A stretch of DNA of 64,000 bases from Hominimerdicola alba. GTDB lineage: Bacteria; Bacillota; Clostridia; Oscillospirales; Ruminococcaceae. This document shows, piece after piece, positions 50,733-59,616 of this stretch. The stretch covers positions 64,001-128,000 of the forward strand of contig NZ_FOAT01000005.1 in NCBI RefSeq assembly GCF_900109655.1, in the 5' to 3' direction. The notes beneath the pieces were generated by a model. That model was not told where the DNA came from. It made no database searches and saw only the letters and a list, made by a program, of their open reading frames with translations. The stretch's first letter is position 1. The number at the start of each line of letters is the position of its first letter. The translations under genes and the position numbers were made by a program.

Positions 50733-51626
50733 ATGGGATTTTTCGGAAATTACGATACCCCCGGAAGAGGAGTACTGAAAACTCCTCACGAGAAGCGTCC
50801 GTTCTTCAAATTCTGGGAGGTATATTTCAGACATATGTGGCACCTGATGGGGCTGAACCTGCTGTACTTCCTGTTCACGGCACCGCTGATCGCGGCACTG
50901 ATGGGGGTATCTTTTACAGGTGATATGAAGTGGCTGCTGCTGGTAGTGATATCTGGCATAATGGGACCTGCCACAGCGGCTATGACAAGAGTAGTGCGCA
51001 ACTATTCGCAGGAGCGTCCCACATTCATGCTTCACGATTTCCGTAAGGCGTTCAAACTGAACCTGAAGCAGGGTCTTATAATGGGCTATATCGATTCGAT
51101 AGCCATAGTCAGCTTTATAATAGGCGTGCCTATGTACAGCAAAATGGCGCAGGAAAACAGCATAATGTACGTGCCTTATGTGATCTGCCTGTCGTGTATG
51201 CTGGTGTTCTTCATGATGCACTTCTACATCTATCAGATGATGTGTTCCACCACCCTGACGATGAAGCAGATACTCCGCAACTCGCTGTTCCTCGTGTCGA
51301 TAGGCCTCAAAAAGACCATATACACACTGCTGGCTTCGCTGTTTGTGATAGCATTCAACTATATATTACTGATATTGCCCTCAACGATAGCCTTGGCGAT
51401 GACACTTCTGATGTTCTTCCCATATACGTTCCTGACATTCGTTGCGTGCTTCAACTGCTATCCCGTGATACGCAAGTACGTTATACAGCCTTATTATGAC
51501 AAGACAGGTGAGAAGAACCCCGAGGACAAAGATATTGACCCCGAGGAAGTTCTTTTCGAGGACAAAGCAGCCGAGGAAGAGGCAATGCCTGTTCAGAAAA
51601 AGTCAAGACCAAAGACTATAAAGTAA
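50733..51626 (+). CDS. YesL-like DUF624 membrane protein
   Basis: The 297-residue protein has six hydrophobic segments and the DUF624 pattern: N-terminal GFFGNYDTPG, WEVYFRHMWHLMGLNLLYF, GPATAAMTRVVRNY, and the pair of charged loops before an acidic tail (EDKDIDPEEVLFEDKAAEEE). In Bacillus such genes sit in carbohydrate-use clusters, but here no sugar gene is near. Start ATG 50733 has AAGGAG upstream. It is probably co-transcribed with the preceding gene, then ends at the terminator 51662. Confidence 0.8.
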   Translation: MGFFGNYDTPGRGVLKTPHEKRPFFKFWEVYFRHMWHLMGLNLLYFLFTAPLIAALMGVSFTGDMKWLLLVVISGIMGPATAAMTRVVRNYSQERPTFMLHDFRKAFKLNLKQGLIMGYIDSIAIVSFIIGVPMYSKMAQENSIMYVPYVICLSCMLVFFMMHFYIYQMMCSTTLTMKQILRNSLFLVSIGLKKTIYTLLASLFVIAFNYILLILPSTIALAMTLLMFFPYTFLTFVACFNCYPVIRKYVIQPYYDKTGEKNPEDKDIDPEEVLFEDKAAEEEAMPVQKKSRPKTIK

Positions 51627-51661
51627 AATTGGCGGTCGAAATAGTTGCCGCTAACCAAAAA

Positions 51662-51697
51662 GAGCGTATGCATTGGTTTTGCATACGCTCGATTTTT
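51662..51697 (+). terminator. Terminator after the DUF624 gene
   Basis: Stem GAGCGTATGCA/TGCATACGCTC (51662-51672 with 51680-51690), then GATTTTTT. Same stem as at 8188. It is preceded by GCCGCTAACCAAAAA, similar to the lead-in of the repeat at 2360. Confidence 0.9.
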
Positions 51698-51730
51698 TAT
51701 TTCCGTGATAATTTCAGCTTATTCCGCTTC

Positions 51731-52939
51731 TCACTTCAGCAGCTTGACCAGTTCTGTATAAAGCACTGCCGGGATGACCGGCTTCGCTATGTGCCTGTCC
51801 ATGCCAGCCGCCTTTGAACGCTCCATATCCTCGGGATAGGAGTTCGCACTCATGGCTATCATCTTAACTGTGGAACTGTCGCTTCGTTCAAGGACGCGTA
51901 TCTTGCCTGCGGCTTCAAGGCCGTCCATCACAGGCATTTTAACGTCCATAAGTATCACATCGTAGTAACCGATGCCCGATGCCATAAACTTTTTCAGGCA
52001 CTCATATCCATTTGCGGCAGAGTCCGTTTCAAAGCCCACACGCTTCAGCAGCTTGACTTCCAGTATACGGTTTATGGAATGATCGTCCACCACAAGAGCA
52101 CGCTTTCCGCTGAAATCATAGCTCATTTCTGAGTTGTTATCATTAGCCTTGCCGCCTGATGCAGGCTCGCAGTCGATCTCCACAACAAATTCGGTACCGA
52201 CGCCCACCTGAGATCTCACGCGGATATCTCCGCCCATCATGTCCACAAGGTTCTTTACTATGGAAAGACCAAGTCCCGAACCCTGTATCTCAGCTGTTGC
52301 GGCTGTCCTCTCCTGGGTAAAAGGCTTGAACATATTCTTCGTGAATTCCTCTGACATACCGATACCGTTGTCCTTCACGGTAAACACCGTTCTCACCTTG
52401 CCGTTGCCCGCCGCCATCTGGGAGACTGTCAGCACTACCCTGCCCTTTTCGGGGGTGAACTTCACCGCGTTTGAAAGCAGATTCAGCAGTATCTGCCTGA
52501 GTCTCAGTTTATCAAGCACCAGCGTATCAGCGAATATATCGTGAAATTCCGCCGCGAATTCGATACCCTTCTGTTCAGCCTGCGGCGCCATTATGGAAGT
52601 CAGGTTCTCCGCAAGAGCTTCAAGAGAGTAAGCCTCGGGATAAAGTTTGAACTGACCGCTCTCTATCCTCGCCATATCCAGTACTTCCCCAAGTATCTCC
52701 AGCTGATACTCGGCTGATTCCCTTATCTTTTTGAAATATTCCTTAGCCGCCCTGCCTTCGGATTCTTCTTCGCCAAGTCTTGCAAGACCTATTATGGAAT
52801 TCATCGGTGTGCGTATCTCATGACTTGTGCGGGACATGAAAGTTGTTACCGCTTCATAGTTTCTCCGTGCACGCGACAGTTCCCCTTTCAGCTCAGCGAC
52901 CTCTTTCACCGCCGCAAGATATTCCTCCTCGGTATGCAA
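51731..52939 (-). CDS. Hybrid histidine kinase with C-terminal receiver, no sensor domain
   Basis: The 402-residue cytoplasmic protein has a short N-terminal coiled coil, the H box SHEIRTPMNSIIGLARLG (near residue 36), a HATPase with N box LLNLLSNAVKF, G boxes DNGIGMS and GSGLGLSI, then a receiver domain (about 285-400) with acidic pocket VVDDHS, phospho-Asp in VILMDVKMPVMDG and Lys in IAKPV. There is no sensor or membrane part, so another protein must supply the signal. Start is TTG 52939 behind GGGGAGG. A promoter TTTACA-N17-TATAAT lies at 52996-52968. Confidence 0.93.
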   Translation of the reverse strand: MHTEEEYLAAVKEVAELKGELSRARRNYEAVTTFMSRTSHEIRTPMNSIIGLARLGEEESEGRAAKEYFKKIRESAEYQLEILGEVLDMARIESGQFKLYPEAYSLEALAENLTSIMAPQAEQKGIEFAAEFHDIFADTLVLDKLRLRQILLNLLSNAVKFTPEKGRVVLTVSQMAAGNGKVRTVFTVKDNGIGMSEEFTKNMFKPFTQERTAATAEIQGSGLGLSIVKNLVDMMGGDIRVRSQVGVGTEFVVEIDCEPASGGKANDNNSEMSYDFSGKRALVVDDHSINRILEVKLLKRVGFETDSAANGYECLKKFMASGIGYYDVILMDVKMPVMDGLEAAGKIRVLERSDSSTVKMIAMSANSYPEDMERSKAAGMDRHIAKPVIPAVLYTELVKLLK

Positions 52940-52967
52940 AAAAACACCTCCCCAAAATATTTATACT

Positions 52968-52996
52968 ATTATAACACAATATTAAGCAAATGTAAA
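52968..52996 (-). promoter_or_regulatory. Promoter of the hybrid kinase gene
   Basis: TTTACA (52996-52991), a 17-base spacer, TATAAT (52973-52968) on the minus strand. Confidence 0.75.
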
Positions 52997-53157
52997 GACC
53001 TTTAGCTAAACCACCTGGTAAACTGTCGGAAAGTTAAGCTTCTCTTTGTTGTTTTCCACACATCATGAGTACACTTTTAGTATATTATGCTGATTTTTGA
53101 GATCACTATTGAGATTTCGGAGATTTTGAGCGATTATTATACAGGAGGTGAAAAAGT

Positions 53158-53649
53158 ATGCATACTGAAAAAACCGCCATTCAGGAACTTGAACAGACAA
53201 TAACTAAATACAAACGCACGGTCTACGGCATCGCGCTGACACAACTGAAAAACAAGCACGAAGCAGACGATGTTTTTCAGGAAGTATTTCTGCTGTACTA
53301 TTTAAAGAAGCCCGTATTCGATGATGAGAAAGCTAAACGTGCGTGGCTCATCAGGACTGCGCTGAACAAATGCAGGCAGTACAATCTAGGAAAATGGAAC
53401 ATGAATACCGACAAGAACTTTGAACCGACCGAAGACAGAACAGCTGACTTTGAAAGCAAGTATGACAGCGAGATCATCGAAGCAGTAAGAGAACTTCCCG
53501 AGTATTTGCGCGAGCCCTTGTATCTCCACTGTTTTCTCGGTCTTTCGGTCAACGAAACGGCTTCACTTCTTGGTATCAGGGCAAACACGGCAAGCATGAG
53601 ATTGAGCAGAGCGAAAAAGATACTTAGATCAAAAACGGAGGGTGAATGA
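53158..53649 (+). CDS. ECF-type RNA polymerase sigma factor
   Basis: The 163-residue sigma-70 family factor has region 2 (YKRTVYGIALTQLKNKHEADDVFQEVFL, residues about 18-45) and region 4 with LPEYLREPLYLHCFLGLSVNETASLLG and the recognition helix RANTASMRLSRAKK. AGGAGG precedes ATG 53158. Its stop is 1 base before the start of a membrane-anchored partner, the typical sigma/anti-sigma order. The signal is unknown. Confidence 0.92.
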   Translation: MHTEKTAIQELEQTITKYKRTVYGIALTQLKNKHEADDVFQEVFLLYYLKKPVFDDEKAKRAWLIRTALNKCRQYNLGKWNMNTDKNFEPTEDRTADFESKYDSEIIEAVRELPEYLREPLYLHCFLGLSVNETASLLGIRANTASMRLSRAKKILRSKTEGE

Positions 53650-53650
53650 T

Positions 53651-54838
53651 ATGAAAGATAACGATTTTAGAAGAATTGAAAATCAGCTCGAACCCGATGA
53701 CAGGCTGGTAAGAAATGTGATCAATAAGGCATCGGAGTTATCGGCAAACAGTGAGATGGCAGAGGACTATCTGAAAAACCATGATGTTACGGAAACAATT
53801 ACGGTCAAGCACAACAAAGGTTATATGTATATCTTATCTGCTGCCGCCGCACTTGCACTGGTGTTCGGAGCAGGTATATATATTCGCAGTAATAACGCTG
53901 TAAAAACGCATACTCCCGATGCTTCAAGCACGGAAGAAAACGCTGCAGTGGTCACTGACAGCACTCCTGAAACATCAGTTACGGAGAATGTTCCGGTGTC
54001 TGAAAGCATTGCGGAAGCAGTAGATAGCAAGGTGGATATCCCAGACAGCACAGTGGATACCCCCGACAGAGTGGCTGACGAGAGCAAATCAGAGATCAAA
54101 GATGATGGCAGGAGCGAATGGAAACCGGACAGAACTACTGATAGTTTTGAAAACGAAAACGGCAATGGTCAAGCGGCTGTATTGGCACCCGCAACTGATG
54201 AATACAGATCATTCGAGATGAACGACAATACCTATTATTTCGCCTGTGGAAACAAAGGTGAGATATATGATCCGGAACACATGATCGGAAACAATATCCC
54301 GAACATTTCTTACATCAATGAATTCCTGAAAAATGTGGAAGTGCCCTCGATGTTCGGGGATATCCGTCCTTCGGCACAAGCAGAGGTTTACAGCCTGCAA
54401 TTTGCCGATCCCGGCTATCTTGTTGCGGTAAGGTTCATAGATGTTAACGGCGATGAAAGGTACTATCTCTTTGCGGATATGGACCACAGCTTTGACACAC
54501 TGGAGGAGCATCTGCTTGCACTGAACATTGACATATACACCTTTGACGGCACAGCCATCATCAGGCGAGACGGTGTGCGTTCTTTCATTGATGATGACAG
54601 CACACTGAAAGAGATGCTGCTGTCAGCCAACGGTGAAAAGACCGACACAGCATACGGTGAAGCACTTTGTGAGATATTCCTCGATACACCTATCTATGGT
54701 GGAAGCGTAGGATATACTGTTTATAGCGATGGCTATATCGGCGTGGTGAATGGTTTCGGAAGTGAAAGTATCTACAAAGTCGGGACAGAAACGACCGCTC
54801 AGATGGTAAGCTATATAAATGAAAACTACCATGAGTAA
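53651..54838 (+). CDS. Membrane-anchored putative anti-sigma factor
   Basis: The 395-residue protein has a cytoplasmic N terminus of about 55 residues (predicted sigma-binding part), one membrane helix (near 58-78, YILSAAAALALVFGAGIYI), a Ser/Thr/Asp/Glu-rich stalk (about 85-175) and an extracellular domain with no family I recognise. No anti-sigma zinc motif is seen; the assignment rests on gene order. Start ATG 53651 has GGAGGG 8 bases upstream. The terminator at 54877 follows. Confidence 0.75.
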   Translation: MKDNDFRRIENQLEPDDRLVRNVINKASELSANSEMAEDYLKNHDVTETITVKHNKGYMYILSAAAALALVFGAGIYIRSNNAVKTHTPDASSTEENAAVVTDSTPETSVTENVPVSESIAEAVDSKVDIPDSTVDTPDRVADESKSEIKDDGRSEWKPDRTTDSFENENGNGQAAVLAPATDEYRSFEMNDNTYYFACGNKGEIYDPEHMIGNNIPNISYINEFLKNVEVPSMFGDIRPSAQAEVYSLQFADPGYLVAVRFIDVNGDERYYLFADMDHSFDTLEEHLLALNIDIYTFDGTAIIRRDGVRSFIDDDSTLKEMLLSANGEKTDTAYGEALCEIFLDTPIYGGSVGYTVYSDGYIGVVNGFGSESIYKVGTETTAQMVSYINENYHE

Positions 54839-54876
54839 AAATCATGAGCCGTTGAAAATGATCATACGGCAATAAC

Positions 54877-54909
54877 ATATCCCCTGCATATACTGCGGGG
54901 GATATTTGC
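54877..54909 (+). terminator. Terminator of the ECF operon
   Basis: Stem ATATCCCC.GC/GCGGGGGATAT (54877-54887 with 54895-54905), followed by TTGCTG. The T run is short. Confidence 0.65.
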
Positions 54910-55060
54910 TGTAAAAACACAAGTTTTCTCCCATAATACTGTGCATTTTCACCTGTGAACGAAAAATGAAACGGCAAACGAGAAATCGAGAAAAACAAAG
55001 AGATTTAAAGAGAAATCAAGAGAATGAGGGATATAAATTAAAAATTCGGCGTATTGACTA

Positions 55061-55089
55061 TTGACATTGGCGAAAAGATGTTGTATAAT
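55061..55089 (+). promoter_or_regulatory. Consensus promoter of rplM-rpsI
   Basis: TTGACA (55061-55066), 17 bases, TATAAT (55084-55089), an exact sigma-A consensus. Confidence 0.92.
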
Positions 55090-55095
55090 AGCTTA

Positions 55096-55183
55096 CGTTG
55101 CGAATCCCGAAGGTCGTCTTGCGTGCGTCCTCGGGCAGATAGAACGGTTTTTACCGTACACGATATTTTAAGGAGGATACGAT
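55096..55183 (+). ncRNA. rplM leader RNA (L13 leader candidate)
   Basis: A structured leader of about 88 bases with a CCCGAAGG/CCTCGGG outer stem (near 55106-55134) and an ACGG/CCGT hairpin after it, ending at AAGGAGG before rplM. In Firmicutes the L13-S9 operon is autoregulated through such a leader. I could not check the Rfam bases. Confidence 0.5.
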
Positions 55184-55612
55184 ATGTCTACTTATATGCC
55201 CAAGGCTGCGGACATCACCCGCAAGTGGTATATCATCGACGCTGAGGGTCAGTCCCTCGGTAGAGTTGCCGCTAAGGCAGCTACTATTCTTCGTGGTAAG
55301 CATAAGCCTACTTATGCACCTCACGCTGACTGCGGCGACCACGTAATCATCATCAACAGCGACAAGGCTGTTCTCACAGGTAAGAAGCTCCAGCAGAAGA
55401 AGTTCTACCACCACACCGGTTGGATAGGCGGTCTGAAGGAGATCGGCTATGACAAGCTGATGGCTGAGCAGTCCGACAGAGCTATGACTATTGCTGTTGA
55501 GGGTATGCTCCCCAACAACACTCTGGGCAGAGCTGCTGCTAAGAGACTGAGAGTTTATAAGGGTGCTGAGCATAACAATGCTGCACAGAAGCCCGAAAAG
55601 TACGAGCTGTAA
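55184..55612 (+). CDS. rplM: 50S ribosomal protein L13
   Basis: The 142-residue L13 begins [20 protein letters not shown] and has the KVYxxxxxxHTG-like [16 protein letters not shown] motif and [24 protein letters not shown]. First gene of rplM-rpsI; GGAGG is 9 bases before ATG 55184. Confidence 0.98.
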   Translation: MSTYMPKAADITRKWYIIDAEGQSLGRVAAKAATILRGKHKPTYAPHADCGDHVIIINSDKAVLTGKKLQQKKFYHHTGWIGGLKEIGYDKLMAEQSDRAMTIAVEGMLPNNTLGRAAAKRLRVYKGAEHNNAAQKPEKYEL

Positions 55613-55628
55613 GAAAGGAGCAATCAGA

Positions 55629-56030
55629 ATGTACGAATCCAAGCAGCCATATTTCTATGGCACAGGCAGAAGAAAGCACTCTGTTGCCCGCGTTCGTGTT
55701 TACGAGGGTACAGGTAAGGTTACTATCAACGGCAGAGACATCGACGATTATTTCGGTCTTGAGACTCTCAAGCTGATCGTTCGTCAGCCTTTCGCTGTTA
55801 CTGATACTGCTGACAAGTATGACATTGTCTGCACTGTTACAGGCGGCGGTGTTACAGGTCAGGCAGGCGCTATCAGACACGGTATTTCCAGAGCTCTGCT
55901 CCAGGCAAGCGATGAGTTCAGACCTCTCCTCAAGAAGGAAGGCTTCCTCACTCGTGACCCCAGAATGAAGGAAAGAAAGAAGTACGGTCTGAAGGCTGCA
56001 AGACGTGCGCCTCAGTTCAGCAAGAGATAA
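55629..56030 (+). CDS. rpsI: 30S ribosomal protein S9
   Basis: The 133-residue S9 has the [13 protein letters not shown] motif and the basic C terminus [18 protein letters not shown] that reaches the P-site tRNA. Start ATG 55629 has AAAGGAG; the upstream frame from 55563 belongs to rplM overlap and is not used. It is 16 bases after rplM. Confidence 0.98.
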   Translation: MYESKQPYFYGTGRRKHSVARVRVYEGTGKVTINGRDIDDYFGLETLKLIVRQPFAVTDTADKYDIVCTVTGGGVTGQAGAIRHGISRALLQASDEFRPLLKKEGFLTRDPRMKERKKYGLKAARRAPQFSKR

Positions 56031-56055
56031 TCTCTCTTATACTTCAAAACATTTC

Positions 56056-56090
56056 AAGGCATCCATCGTTTGGTGGATGCCTTATTTATT
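56056..56090 (+). terminator. Terminator of rplM-rpsI
   Basis: Perfect 10-bp stem AAGGCATCCA/TGGATGCCTT, then ATTTATTAG. Confidence 0.85.
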
Positions 56091-56112
56091 AGATATTAGA
56101 AAGGAACAACAT

Positions 56113-56619
56113 ATGACCCGACAAGATATCATTAAAAATATCGATATTGCAAGACGTTATATGAACGAATACCATCTTCTTTTGCCTGATGATGAAGTCC
56201 TGTTCGACTGCTATTGCCTTCCCTCTTTCAGATGGAAAGCGTTTTACGCACAGGTAAGCGCGAAGAACGGTGTATATATAGCCAACTGTGCCTATACAAG
56301 ATATGCCGATCATTTAGGGAACGAAAGCTATTCCCGCCACTTTACAGCCGCCCAAAATGATACGCACCCAGCCATACGAAATGACATTTTCTGTAAGACC
56401 GTTTTTCCTGAGCACGAAATTGTTGATGACCTCATTTCCGAAGTTAGTGAATATTCCGCTAAAACCGATGACACCGAAAACGGTATGATGATCGACGGGA
56501 TCACCGCAGGGATAAGGCTTTTTGAAAACGGCAGTTTACTTCGTGATATTGTATTGGATAACCCCAATAAGCCTGAACCTCTGCTTGATGCTATCTGTTA
56601 TTTTTCTGATATGATATAA
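56113..56619 (+). CDS. Hypothetical protein
   Basis: The 168-residue soluble protein of unknown family starts at ATG 56113 (MTRQDIIKNIDIARRYM) behind AAAGGAAC. It has a helical N terminus and a beta-rich middle (FRWKAFYAQVSAKNGVYIANC). The start lies 30 bases after the S9 terminator, so it needs read-through or its own weak promoter. Its own terminator follows at 56670. Confidence 0.7.
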   Translation: MTRQDIIKNIDIARRYMNEYHLLLPDDEVLFDCYCLPSFRWKAFYAQVSAKNGVYIANCAYTRYADHLGNESYSRHFTAAQNDTHPAIRNDIFCKTVFPEHEIVDDLISEVSEYSAKTDDTENGMMIDGITAGIRLFENGSLLRDIVLDNPNKPEPLLDAICYFSDMI

Positions 56620-56669
56620 TTCTTTCAAGAATATCATCAACGTGACTTTCCAGAAACCCGATATCCCCC

Positions 56670-56702
56670 ATGCGTATCCCCTACCGATACGCATGTTTTT
56701 TT
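56670..56702 (+). terminator. Terminator after the 56113 gene
   Basis: Stem ATGCGTATC/GATACGCAT (56670-56678 with 56686-56694) followed by GTTTTTTT. Confidence 0.9.
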
Positions 56703-56721
56703 ACCTCAAAAATATTTTCTC

Positions 56722-56970
56722 CAAAAGTGTAACCTCGCTCAGACTTCACCCGTCTTATTAACAGAGAGACATAGATCCGATCGGTAAAAGCAATGTTAGA
56801 ACAATGGATAGTAATAAATAGAGAGGTCGGTGCGACGAAAAATTTTTTTCAAAAAAGTGTAACCCTGTTAAGACTTCATCCGTCTTATTTACAGAAAGAC
56901 GTAGACAAACACATCCGGAAATGATAAAATGGAGATGACAGGGATCATAAGAAAAGAGAGGTCGGTATGG
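56722..56970 (+). promoter_or_regulatory. Two tandem ECF-type promoters in a direct duplication
   Basis: P1: TGTAAC (56728-56733), 17 bases, CGTC (56751-56754). P2: TGTAAC (56858-56863), 17 bases, CGTC (56881-56884). The boxes fit ECF sigma-X-like promoters as I recall them. Both sit in similar blocks of about 120 bases (AGACTTCA(C/T)CCGTCTTATT shared, ending with GAGAGGTCGGT at 56821 and 56956), so the region arose by tandem duplication. It points to autoregulation by the sigma factor downstream. Confidence 0.75.
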
Positions 56971-57113
56971 ATATCACGATAGATGAGATGTTCAGACGTT
57001 TGCTCATACAGATGCAGAAAGATACTGCACTGTCAGAGAAAGAGAAAGAAATATTAATGAAAGAACTGGAAACAAAGATCAATGAGGAGGAAAACAAGGA
57101 TGAAAAAGAATGA
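56967..57113 (+). CDS. Small charged protein upstream of the fused sigma factor
   Basis: The 48-residue protein starts at ATG 56967 (GAGAGG upstream) with MDITIDEMFRRLLIQMQKD, then a Lys/Glu-rich helix ending NKDEKE. It overlaps the sigma gene by 14 bases, so translation is coupled. No family is recognised. It could be a small regulator or only a translational lead-in. Confidence 0.6.
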   Translation: MDITIDEMFRRLLIQMQKDTALSEKEKEILMKELETKINEEENKDEKE

Positions 57114-58785
57114 GCTTATCGAAATGGTAGAACAGTTAAAAGCAGGAAATAAAAATGCACTCAAGGCTCTTTATGAGGAGTATTATGACAGACTGTACTT
57201 CTTTGTGCTGAAAAATGTGGACAGCAAGGAAGCGGCTGAGGATATAACACAGGATACATTCCTAAAATCCATGGAGAAGATAGATTCTCTGGAAAAACCT
57301 GAGAATTATGTATCATGGCTCCACAGCATCGCATACAACAGATGTACTGATATGTTCAGGAGCAGAAAGAGCGATGTGTACTTCGATACCGATGAGGAGT
57401 TTGAATCCGCTATGGAAAGCCACAGTCTCAACGAACCCGTAATGGTACCCGAGGACTACGCCACCGACAAGGACAGGTCTAGACAGCTGAAAGCCATGAT
57501 AGACAGTCTTAAGCCAGATATGAAGTCGGCGCTGATACTGTACTATTATAATGATATGAGCCTTGCTGATGTAGCTAAGACCATGGGTATTCCCGAGAAT
57601 ACTGCAAAGCAGAAGATCTTCCGTGCCCGCAAGAAGCTGAAAACCAAGATAGAGGAAATGGCAGGCAAGGGCATCGTGCTCTCAGCTATACCCATGAACC
57701 AGCTGCTGCGCGGAACAGTATCACCTAAGAAAGCGGCAGCTATGGTGACAAGATCAGGCGCTTCATTAAGCAGTGTCCCGCTTATAGGCAAGATAGCAGG
57801 CATATCCGCGGCGGCTGTTATAGCTGTGGGCGTTCCCGTTAGCCTGAGCCGCATGGACAAAAATGCTGATATCGCAGGTAACGTAAGGGTACATGATTCC
57901 AGCGCGGTTTCGGCAGAAGCAAATGATTCAAGCACTGCGGATACACTTGCTTCCGAGATGATAGAAGTCTCCCTCTCCGATACATCTGCCGCCAAAGACA
58001 CAGCAAGCCGTCCCGAAAACAGCAAGGCAGAGGATACATCGTCCAAGCCCGCTGAGAACTACGCAGAACCTGCACCGGCTTCCAATGGGATCGATGTAAC
58101 CGCGGCAGTAAACACCTCCGCACCTGTGGAGCCTGCTCCCGAAACTGCCGACGTCCCCGAAGAAAAGAAAGAAAACCAACCTGTGGAGATGACTCCCGAA
58201 AAGCTTCTCGGCATGACAAATTCTCAGCTGAGAGAGCTTTCAGACAACGATTTTGAGGTTGTACTTGAACCCTATTCTTTCAACCTTGTGTACGGCATAA
58301 GATGCAAGGCTTTCCCGAACTACGTTTACATCGTTGATATCCGCAACGAGGACGGTCAGCCTGACGGACCTCTTGATGCGATCGACCGCTGGCACGGAGA
58401 TAAGAAGATAGTGCTTGACAGCGAAGAGGTACGCGAACTGATAGTACAGGGCAACGAACCCCTCGGCGAAGGTATCAGCGTCGGCATGACATACAGCCAG
58501 ATAAAAGAGGTAAACGGCGGTCTGCATTTGTATAATGACGGCTTTGCTTATCCCAGGATAAACAGCAAGATATGGGGACTGCACTTTGCTTTAACAGATG
58601 AAGAACAGACACTCATCAATGAAAAGTTCGATGAGCTAGAAGCCGAATACGAGGGTACAACTAATGTCCCCATGATAGACCTTACCGAACTCGGCATCGA
58701 CCCTGTATGCAGTTATGCACATATATTTAACACCTACAACGGTGTAAATACAGGTATATATGACGGAGTTTTTGTAGACAACTAA
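57100..58785 (+). CDS. ECF sigma factor fused to membrane helix and extracellular domain
   Basis: The 561-residue protein has sigma region 2 (KALYEEYYDRLYFFVLKN...AAEDITQDTFLKSMEKI, about 23-70) and region 4 (LKPDMKSALILYYYNDMSLADVAKTMG...TAKQKIFRARKKLK, about 135-185). It continues through a linker into one membrane helix (about 230-250), a Ser/Ala/Glu-rich stalk (to about 370) and an extracellular domain of about 190 residues without a known name. It unites sigma factor and sensor in one chain, so release would need proteolysis or act at the membrane. Start ATG 57100; an ATG at 57082 is in frame. Confidence 0.85.
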   Translation: MKKNELIEMVEQLKAGNKNALKALYEEYYDRLYFFVLKNVDSKEAAEDITQDTFLKSMEKIDSLEKPENYVSWLHSIAYNRCTDMFRSRKSDVYFDTDEEFESAMESHSLNEPVMVPEDYATDKDRSRQLKAMIDSLKPDMKSALILYYYNDMSLADVAKTMGIPENTAKQKIFRARKKLKTKIEEMAGKGIVLSAIPMNQLLRGTVSPKKAAAMVTRSGASLSSVPLIGKIAGISAAAVIAVGVPVSLSRMDKNADIAGNVRVHDSSAVSAEANDSSTADTLASEMIEVSLSDTSAAKDTASRPENSKAEDTSSKPAENYAEPAPASNGIDVTAAVNTSAPVEPAPETADVPEEKKENQPVEMTPEKLLGMTNSQLRELSDNDFEVVLEPYSFNLVYGIRCKAFPNYVYIVDIRNEDGQPDGPLDAIDRWHGDKKIVLDSEEVRELIVQGNEPLGEGISVGMTYSQIKEVNGGLHLYNDGFAYPRINSKIWGLHFALTDEEQTLINEKFDELEAEYEGTTNVPMIDLTELGIDPVCSYAHIFNTYNGVNTGIYDGVFVDN

Positions 58786-58806
58786 ATCTGAAACACAAGC
58801 ATTTGC

Positions 58807-58847
58807 CATAGTATCCCCGATTTGCATCTCGGAGATACTATGGCTTT
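58807..58847 (+). terminator. Terminator of the fused sigma gene
   Basis: Stem CCATAGTATCCCCGA/TCGGAGATACTATGG with one mismatch, followed by CTTTTCT. Confidence 0.85.
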
Positions 58848-58851
58848 TCTG

Positions 58852-58880
58852 TTGACAACAATGCCGACCGGTAGTATAAT
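58852..58880 (+). promoter_or_regulatory. Consensus promoter of the GNAT gene
   Basis: TTGACA (58852-58857), 17 bases, TATAAT (58875-58880). Transcription begins near 58887, which excludes the in-frame start codon at 58822. Confidence 0.85.
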
Positions 58881-58917
58881 ATTTACTATGACAAATAAAT
58901 TTACGGAGAAAGATCTT

Positions 58918-59403
58918 ATGGAAGATATCAGACTGATCTTAGCAAAACCGGGCGATGAAAAGATAATACACGCGTTGAAGTATTCTTCTTTTCTGCCGCT
59001 GTATGAGCGTTATAAAGACGATGAAACAAGCCCTGCAAAAGAGCCCATCGAAAAAGTCATCACTAAGCTTAAAAGCGAAGACACGGATTATTATATCATA
59101 AATGCGGGTTCAAAGCCTGTGGGTGGGATAAGGGTAGTCGATGACGGTATTGTAGATGACAGGCAAGTTTACCGTATAAGTCCACTATTCATCATTCCCG
59201 AATACCAGAACAAAGGGATAGGTCAGAGGGTCATAAAAATGATCTTTGATATGTACGAAAGTGCTGATATATGGCGGCTTTCCACCATCAAGCAGGAAGC
59301 GGGCAATCGTCATCTGTATGAAAAATGCGGATTTAAGCTAGTCGGCAATGAAATGCCCATCAACGATAAAATGACCATCGTGTTTTACGAAATAATAAAA
59401 TAG
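58918..59403 (+). CDS. GNAT family N-acetyltransferase
   Basis: The 161-residue protein has an acetyl-CoA loop QNKGIGQRVI (near 100) after the beta strand ISPLFIIPEY and the C-terminal HLYEKCGFKLVG. Start ATG 58918 lies 9 bases behind GGAG and downstream of the inferred transcription start; frames further upstream are in the promoter. The substrate is unknown. Single gene with its own terminator. Confidence 0.88.
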   Translation: MEDIRLILAKPGDEKIIHALKYSSFLPLYERYKDDETSPAKEPIEKVITKLKSEDTDYYIINAGSKPVGGIRVVDDGIVDDRQVYRISPLFIIPEYQNKGIGQRVIKMIFDMYESADIWRLSTIKQEAGNRHLYEKCGFKLVGNEMPINDKMTIVFYEIIK

Positions 59404-59440
59404 ATATCTGTCCTTTCAGTTATCATGACAGGAAAATCAT

Positions 59441-59480
59441 GCCCCGAAGTTCATTTAAATGCTTCGGGGCAAAGCTTTTT
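59441..59480 (+). terminator. Terminator of the GNAT gene
   Basis: Stem GCCCCGAAG/CTTCGGGGC (59441-59449 with 59462-59470), then AAAGCTTTTTT. Same stem as at 2561 and 9520. Confidence 0.85.
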
Positions 59481-59547
59481 TCGGGAGAATTTTCTGCATG
59501 AAGACAGTCTGCAAATTGTAAACTTTTTGTTTCATTGTAATTAGTGT

Positions 59548-59576
59548 TTGCAATCAGCGTAAATATGTGGTATAAT
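59548..59576 (+). promoter_or_regulatory. Promoter of ddl-murI
   Basis: TTGCAA (59548-59553), 17 bases, TATAAT (59571-59576), 40 bases before the ddl ATG. Confidence 0.82.
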
Positions 59577-59616
59577 ATTAAATTGACGTAGTATGTACAC
59601 GAAAGGACGTATTATT

